Shown one piece after another: positions 29,478 to 34,238 of a stretch of DNA of 34,238 bases. This DNA is from Spirochaetales bacterium. Its GTDB lineage: Bacteria; Spirochaetota; Spirochaetia; SZUA-6; JAFGRV01. A model generated the notes under the pieces. That model saw only the letters and a program-made list of their open reading frames with translations, ran no database searches and was not told where the DNA came from. A program made the translations under genes and the position numbers. Position 1 is the first letter of the stretch. Each line of letters begins with the position of its first letter. The stretch covers positions 1 to 34,238 of the forward strand of contig JAFGQK010000251.1 of assembly GCA_016935735.1 (NCBI GenBank). Direction: 5' to 3'.

Positions 29478-32456
29478 TTGAGCGGTTTATATCAAAGGGC
29501 CTTAAACATTTTAAATCAGGATGAGGCATCTCCGCCGGATTTATCGAACGGGATAAGTTTCGATAATGAATCCGGTATATCCATAGAAGATCAAAAAGAG
29601 ATCATAGCCCAGATAGAAAATACCGTTTCAGAAAAAAGAACCTCGATTGATGAAGATATTCATAACATTAAACCCCAGAAACGGGGTGTTCTTTTCCCCA
29701 TTCTTGTAAACATCGGTCTGGCAGCACTCGCGGTGGCTATGATTTTCCTTATTCAATGGTTTGTTTCCAGGCAGGAACAGCAAATACAACTTGATGCAAA
29801 AGCCTATTCAGGCGGGGATTCAAAACTTATCAGCCAGATGAAAAAGGAGGCAGAACAGCGTCTTAATGCAAAAGAAAAGGAAATATCCTTAATCCAGGAA
29901 CAACTTCAGAACCTGGATGAAGAAAAAGTGAAACTCCAGGAAAATATGGATTCAGAGATTGAACGCAAACAGAATGAACTTGAAGAGCAAATGAAGCTTG
30001 AACTCGAACATGAGAGGCAGCGGTTAAAATCCGAGGGAATATCTACTGAAGACATCGATTCCCAGATCGAGGAAATAAAAAAACAAAAGGAACTGGAGAA
30101 TAAACAGGTCCTTGATGATTTCCAGAAACAGGTGGAAGCACAGAAGATTGAAAATGAAAAGCGTATTGAAGAGCTGAAAAATGAATACAACAGCAACCTT
30201 TCGGGTTTGAACAATGAGAAAGCATCCCTTGAGAAAGAACTGGTGAATGCAGAACAAAGAGTAAAAGAATTCGAGGAAAAACAAGCAGCACTGGAAAAGC
30301 AGAAGACAGAAGCGGAAAAAAAGCTTAAGGAAATGGCAGAGCAGCGGGAAAAGGAAGAAAGGCTGAATCAGCAGATACAGGGAATGTACGAAACGGTTAA
30401 TACACAGATGCAGGATGGAAAATATGAAGACGCAATGAAAAGCCTTGGAGAAATGCGGAATTTTTTTAATGATCCGGCCACTGCAACTCTTCCCGGTATT
30501 TTAAAACGGAGAGAAGTGGAACTTTTTATAATCGGATCACTGGAAAATCTTATCCGGGGAGAGATTACAAAAACAGAGATCGATACAGCCACTCTTTTAG
30601 AAAAGGCAAACCTTATAAGCAGTATCAGTGCAAAGGCAAATGAAGCTCAAAAGCGGTATAATCAGAAAGATTATGCCGGTGCACAGCAACTCTATAAAGA
30701 AGCCCTTGCCATTCTCCCGGATATTGAAAAAAGCTATACCAGCCTTTCAACTATAGAAACCAGTCAGAAAAATCAACAATTTTCAACCTACTATACCCAG
30801 GCTGAAACCTTCTATAACAGTTTCAATTATACAGATGCCATTGAATCCTACAGAAAAGCGATGAAGCTTTTCCCGGAAGATAAAGCAAAGGTCGATACGA
30901 TGATGACCAGAATTATGGAAGCAGGGTACAGGCTCCAGGGTGATATGGGTAATATTGTTGAAGATGAAAAAAACGCAAATCAGTTGTTAAGCAAGGCAAG
31001 CCAGGCATTAAGGGATAAAGACTATAATAAAGCGATTGATTATTATGTGGAAATACTCACAAAATATGCACGGACGACCCAGGCAACCAGTGCAAGAAAT
31101 GGAATCAATACGGCTGTGACCAGGGAAAGAGAGGCTCTTGCCCGGGAAATGGATACCGTTCTTGCAGAGAAAGACCGCATTATTGCAGAAAAAGATGCAA
31201 TGATCGATGAAATGGATAAAACAGATATTCTTTCGAGCATCGCTTTAAAAGCAAAGGAAGCAGACAGCCAGTATAAGAGTAAAAATTATAATGAAGCAAA
31301 GACATTATACGAGCAGACCCTTGGTATTATCCCGGAGGTGGAAATAAGCCATAAAGCCATTCTCTTTATTAACAATACTGCAAAGAATGAGCTCTTTATC
31401 AGGTATTGTACGGAAGCAGAAACTTCCTACAGTAACCATGATTATAAAAAAACAATCAATTACTATACAGAAGCGATAAAACTCTTTCCCCAGGATCAAT
31501 CTGTGGTAAACACAATAATGTTACGTATTATGGAATCCGGTTATAAATTAAACGGGGATCCGGCAATTGTTGCGGAAGAGGAAAAAAAGGCGAATGAAAT
31601 TCTGATTAAAGCTTCCCGTGAATTGAAAGCAAAGAATTATGAAACAGCCCTTGATTCATATATTGATATCCTTACCCTGTATCCGAGGACGTCGCACGCG
31701 ATAAGTGCCAGGAACGGTGTTAAAACAACAATGACATGGGAGAAAGAGGCGATTATTGCGCAAAAGGATACGGAAATCGATGACCTTGAGTCCACAATCA
31801 GTAAAAAGGACAGCGAAATTGCAGGGTTGAACAAAATAAAATCGGATTTTACACAAAAAATAGAACAGCTTGAAAATGATAAAAAAACACTGGAATCCGA
31901 ACTTACAACATTACGAAAACAGGTGGAAGAGGGGACAACTGCTTCCGGGGCAACAATCTTACCATCACCCGAACCTACCCCGGCAATTGAAGATATTCCG
32001 TCACAGGCTCCGACAAGAATTCCCGGGGAAGATGAAGTAATCATTAGAAAAGAAGAAATGGAAGAATACAATAAATTAAAGCAGCAAATTATCGAACTCA
32101 AGGACCAGTATATGAAATACACGCAGGAAGAAGATAGAATTATTGCTAAACAGGGGTCTTTGGGTTATTTAAAAACAAAAACAATCCTTGGTGATCTTCT
32201 TCACTCCGAGTTTGCAAAGGAAATCTTCCCGGACTTATATGAAAGATTAAAAAGATTCGATGACGCCCTTGCAGAGGATGCCAGGACAGATGGACAGTAC
32301 CTTGCTGTTGATACTATCCTGGATATTATCTATGACCGGATGGTCCTTGATTCTGAAGCAGAGATATCCCGATACTGGAAAGAACTTAAGAATTCCTATA
32401 AAGATGATTCTCTTTTTCTTGAACTCCTCGATGAACTTGAAGATATGATGGAGTAA
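29478..32456 (+). CDS. Large membrane-anchored coiled-coil/TPR protein
   Basis: The 992-residue protein has an acidic cytoplasmic N-terminus, one membrane helix (about 71-97: FPILVNIGLAALAVAMIFLI), a long Glu/Lys/Gln-rich coiled coil (about 115-315), two tandem copies of a roughly 205-residue TPR-containing block (about 378-583 and 584-775), a second coiled coil, a Pro/Thr-rich linker (about 840-850) and a helical C-terminal domain. I do not know a named family. There is no ATG: the frame opens at TTG 29478, but an AAGGAGAG ribosome site about 35 bases upstream fits better with a rare ATT (29454) or CTG (29460) in the same frame, so the start is uncertain. Confidence 0.75.
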   Translation: MSGLYQRALNILNQDEASPPDLSNGISFDNESGISIEDQKEIIAQIENTVSEKRTSIDEDIHNIKPQKRGVLFPILVNIGLAALAVAMIFLIQWFVSRQEQQIQLDAKAYSGGDSKLISQMKKEAEQRLNAKEKEISLIQEQLQNLDEEKVKLQENMDSEIERKQNELEEQMKLELEHERQRLKSEGISTEDIDSQIEEIKKQKELENKQVLDDFQKQVEAQKIENEKRIEELKNEYNSNLSGLNNEKASLEKELVNAEQRVKEFEEKQAALEKQKTEAEKKLKEMAEQREKEERLNQQIQGMYETVNTQMQDGKYEDAMKSLGEMRNFFNDPATATLPGILKRREVELFIIGSLENLIRGEITKTEIDTATLLEKANLISSISAKANEAQKRYNQKDYAGAQQLYKEALAILPDIEKSYTSLSTIETSQKNQQFSTYYTQAETFYNSFNYTDAIESYRKAMKLFPEDKAKVDTMMTRIMEAGYRLQGDMGNIVEDEKNANQLLSKASQALRDKDYNKAIDYYVEILTKYARTTQATSARNGINTAVTREREALAREMDTVLAEKDRIIAEKDAMIDEMDKTDILSSIALKAKEADSQYKSKNYNEAKTLYEQTLGIIPEVEISHKAILFINNTAKNELFIRYCTEAETSYSNHDYKKTINYYTEAIKLFPQDQSVVNTIMLRIMESGYKLNGDPAIVAEEEKKANEILIKASRELKAKNYETALDSYIDILTLYPRTSHAISARNGVKTTMTWEKEAIIAQKDTEIDDLESTISKKDSEIAGLNKIKSDFTQKIEQLENDKKTLESELTTLRKQVEEGTTASGATILPSPEPTPAIEDIPSQAPTRIPGEDEVIIRKEEMEEYNKLKQQIIELKDQYMKYTQEEDRIIAKQGSLGYLKTKTILGDLLHSEFAKEIFPDLYERLKRFDDALAEDARTDGQYLAVDTILDIIYDRMVLDSEAEISRYWKELKNSYKDDSLFLELLDELEDMME

Positions 32457-32477
32457 AACTGCTGGAATACGTTGTCT

Positions 32478-32504
32478 TTTTTCCCAACATTCGTTGGGTA
32501 AAAA
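32478..32504. terminator. Hairpin between T- and A-runs
   Basis: CCCAAC (32483-32488) and GTTGGG (32493-32498) pair perfectly around ATTC, preceded by T residues and followed by TAAAAA, so the stem can be prolonged by A-T pairs. It lies 22 bases after the coiled-coil gene and may terminate it, although the classical T-run on the 3' side is absent. Confidence 0.4.
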
Positions 32505-32616
32505 TCGAAAAAAAAAGTAAAAAAGCCCCATGTTTTTGCATTTTTTTCTTGAAACATCGTCAGGAATGATTATGATTAAATTTGTCTCTCTATAAATGAA
32601 TTTGATGAGGGTAATA

Positions 32617-32856
32617 ATGAAAACAAAGCTGAATGGTCAATTATCTGCAAGTCTATCCCGTGCGTTAAAGCAGCTGGTTGATGAAGGACATACTATTTAT
32701 GCATACCATTGGGATCCTCCTGAACTCGATCTTTACCTTGGTGATGAGCAACCCTATCATATCAGGGTTAATGAAGTTGTTATGGAACATGCAAATGATT
32801 TAGATTATCTGAAAGAATGGATTAAAGGGAGGATGTGGGAACCCACACTTAAGTAA
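32617..32856 (+). CDS. Small acidic protein, unknown
   Basis: The protein (79 residues from the ATG at 32617, chosen because a GAGGG ribosome site lies 7 bases before it; an ATG at 32596 has none) reads MKTKLNGQLSASLSRALKQL, then a Trp/Pro-containing strand pair (YHWDPPELDLYLGDEQPYHI) and ends in a helix with WIKGRMWEPTLK. No signal peptide or membrane segment. I do not recognise it. It sits alone between the coiled-coil gene and the LacI-type regulator. Confidence 0.55.
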   Translation: MKTKLNGQLSASLSRALKQLVDEGHTIYAYHWDPPELDLYLGDEQPYHIRVNEVVMEHANDLDYLKEWIKGRMWEPTLK

Positions 32857-32952
32857 TCCCGGTATGTTTATAATGCTTGTGTAATCAATCTTTTTTACTC
32901 TCAATTCCGGAGTGTTTATATATTAATAAAGAAATAAGGAGTATACTCAAGT

Positions 32953-34026
32953 ATGGGTGATAGTAAAAAAATAATAACTATTAAAGATATAGCAGAACTT
33001 GCCAACGTATCGATTGGGACCGTTGACAGGGCTATTCATAATCGCGGACGTGTGGCAACGACCACGATACAAAAGATTAAAAAAATTATCGATGAAGTGG
33101 GCTATAAACCCAATATATTTGCCAGCAGGCTTTCCAGGGCAAAATATTTTACCTTTGCAGTCCTGATGCCAAGGAAAAGCCAGGATAACAAGTACTGGGA
33201 ATCATCTGTCCAGGGAATCGATAAAGCAGAAAGGGAGTTATCCCATTATCATGTTAAGATCAGGTATTTTTTTTATGACAGATATTCTGCAAATCATTTA
33301 CAATCTGTCTGTAATAAAATTATAAAAGCAGATATCGATGGTGTTTTAATTGCCCCTGTTCTCTATAAACAGATTCTGGAATTAATAGATAAATTACCTG
33401 CCCACATCCCCTATGTCCTGTTTAATACAAATTTACCTGAATCGGCACCCCTCTCTTTTATTGGCCAGGATTCTTTTCAGAGCGGTTATGTCTGTGCGAA
33501 ATTGATGAAATTTCTTGTTCATAAGCCTGGAACCATTGCTGTTATTTTAACCCTTCCGAATGATTTGCATATCCGGAGGAGGGCAGAAGGATTCCGGGAG
33601 TATTTTAAAGGAAAACCGGATTTTATTGTAAAGGAATATGAACTATTTAATTTTAAAAACAGCAGTATTGCATCCCGGTTAATGAAAAGGATATTTACGG
33701 GAAACAGGGATATTAAAGGAATTTTTGTTACTAATGTATCCACCCATTATCTGGCAGAATATATAAAGCAGAATGTAAAAAACAGGAAAGTATTTCTTAT
33801 CGGCTATGATTTAATCGATAAGAATGTCCGCTACCTGGAAGAAGGTGTTATTGATTTTCTTATAAGCCAGAAGCCGTACAGACAGGGGTATGAAGGAATC
33901 TATACATTGTACAGACATGTTGTTCTGCATGAACCTTGTAAAAAGAATATAATGCTGCCCATAGATATTATAACAAAAGAGAATGTGAGGTATTATTTAG
34001 GGTTCAGCGAACCTGAGAATGAATAG
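32953..34026 (+). CDS. LacI-family transcriptional regulator
   Basis: The 357-residue protein has an N-terminal LacI helix-turn-helix (IKDIAELANVSIGTVDRAIH then NRGRV, and the hinge region YKPNIFASRLSR), followed by a periplasmic-binding-protein-like sensor domain from about residue 68 (FTFAVLMPRKSQDNKYWESS, FIGQDSFQSGYVCAKLM, GIFVTNVSTHYLAEYI). The SIGTVDRA form is typical of sugar and polyol regulators of the LacI family. No controlled operon is inside the window; likely targets lie to the right or elsewhere. The gene is complete with an AAGGAG site. Confidence 0.9.
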   Translation: MGDSKKIITIKDIAELANVSIGTVDRAIHNRGRVATTTIQKIKKIIDEVGYKPNIFASRLSRAKYFTFAVLMPRKSQDNKYWESSVQGIDKAERELSHYHVKIRYFFYDRYSANHLQSVCNKIIKADIDGVLIAPVLYKQILELIDKLPAHIPYVLFNTNLPESAPLSFIGQDSFQSGYVCAKLMKFLVHKPGTIAVILTLPNDLHIRRRAEGFREYFKGKPDFIVKEYELFNFKNSSIASRLMKRIFTGNRDIKGIFVTNVSTHYLAEYIKQNVKNRKVFLIGYDLIDKNVRYLEEGVIDFLISQKPYRQGYEGIYTLYRHVVLHEPCKKNIMLPIDIITKENVRYYLGFSEPENE

Positions 34027-34087
34027 GCATTTTTCTCTGCCTTGTGTCATTATTATCAAAAGAAAATCACCTCCTTATTATAGGGTA

Positions 34088-34109
34088 CGATTTTAAAATC
34101 GGTTTTTTT
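34088..34109 (+). terminator. Palindrome followed by T-run
   Basis: CGATTTTAAAATCG (34088-34101) is a perfect palindrome followed by a run of T. It lies 61 bases behind the LacI-type gene and is a weak candidate terminator. The remaining sequence to 34238 shows no convincing gene. Confidence 0.35.
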
Positions 34110-34238
34110 CTCTATAAAAATATTGATCTCCGGCATGTGGAAGTTATGTTACCCAGGACCCGGCACTTATGGAAAGATTATTTACCACGGAAGGGACACA
34201 GAAGAAACACGGAGTTATTCTATGTGAGTACATAATGG

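Noticed and set aside
29906-30291. Several minus-strand frames inside the coiled-coil gene
   Set aside because: They are Ser/Phe-rich complements of Glu/Lys/Gln codons in the coiled coil, with no independent support.

Overview
The window looks like a chromosomal segment of an anaerobic, low-GC, diderm bacterium. The diderm call rests on an Mla-type lipid transport operon with an MCE protein, a bifunctional penicillin-binding protein, an M23 peptidase and a probable lipoprotein. The anaerobe call rests on many Fe-S, radical-SAM, thioredoxin-type and NifX-like proteins and no oxygen-using enzymes. Spirochaetota is a reasonable guess from this combination, but it is inference only.

Layout. (1) 1-1772: a repeat or leader element and an intact Na/phosphate symporter with a PhoU tail. 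(2) 1773-16079: an accessory block, almost all on the minus strand. It holds two radical-SAM proteins, a fused pair of MinD/ferredoxin ATPases, an FmdB zinc ribbon, NifX-like and Gly-rich MPxxDGTGP proteins, glutaredoxin, a thioredoxin-like protein, thioredoxin reductase, a DUF1638 protein, a SLAC1-type transporter, TrmO and a GNAT protein. Good Fur-box matches lie in the middle of it. (3) 16076-18399: NUDIX, galU and aroB, minus strand. (4) 18733-19295: a second copy of the repeat element and a small basic Zn-finger-like protein. (5) 19623-25950: an envelope operon (MlaE, MlaF, MlaD, TPR lipoprotein, membrane protein, M23 peptidase, PEGA-like protein). (6) 26114-28672: class A PBP, followed by about 240 bp of a heptanucleotide satellite. 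(7) 28959-34026: a ParB-like protein without HTH, a 992-residue membrane-anchored coiled-coil/TPR protein, a small unknown protein and a LacI-type regulator.

The most unusual property is in block 2. Interspersed with intact genes are at least six, and up to about ten, genes that keep recognisable 5' and/or 3' ends but have lost their middle or have been joined to another gene: metK (14 N-terminal codons joined out of frame to the C-terminal tail), fur (N-terminal helix joined out of frame to the C-terminal Cys motif), a NifX paralogue, a ferredoxin joined to yggS, a RamA-like activator joined in frame to a permease tail and then a thioredoxin tail, and the tail of an FAD/NAD oxidoreductase. 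The flanking genes are intact. The block therefore looks like a deletion-scarred redox/metal island. An assembly or amplification artefact cannot be excluded from sequence alone.

How the genes fit together: the intact members of block 2 would handle Fe-S or metal cofactors (MinD/ferredoxin ATPases, NifX-like protein, radical SAM), thiol redox (TrxB, Trx-like, Grx) and possibly corrinoid activation (RamA remnant, DUF1638). At least the promoter upstream of the MPxxDGTGP genes appears iron-controlled. Blocks 5 and 6 form a conventional outer-membrane-lipid and peptidoglycan maintenance region.
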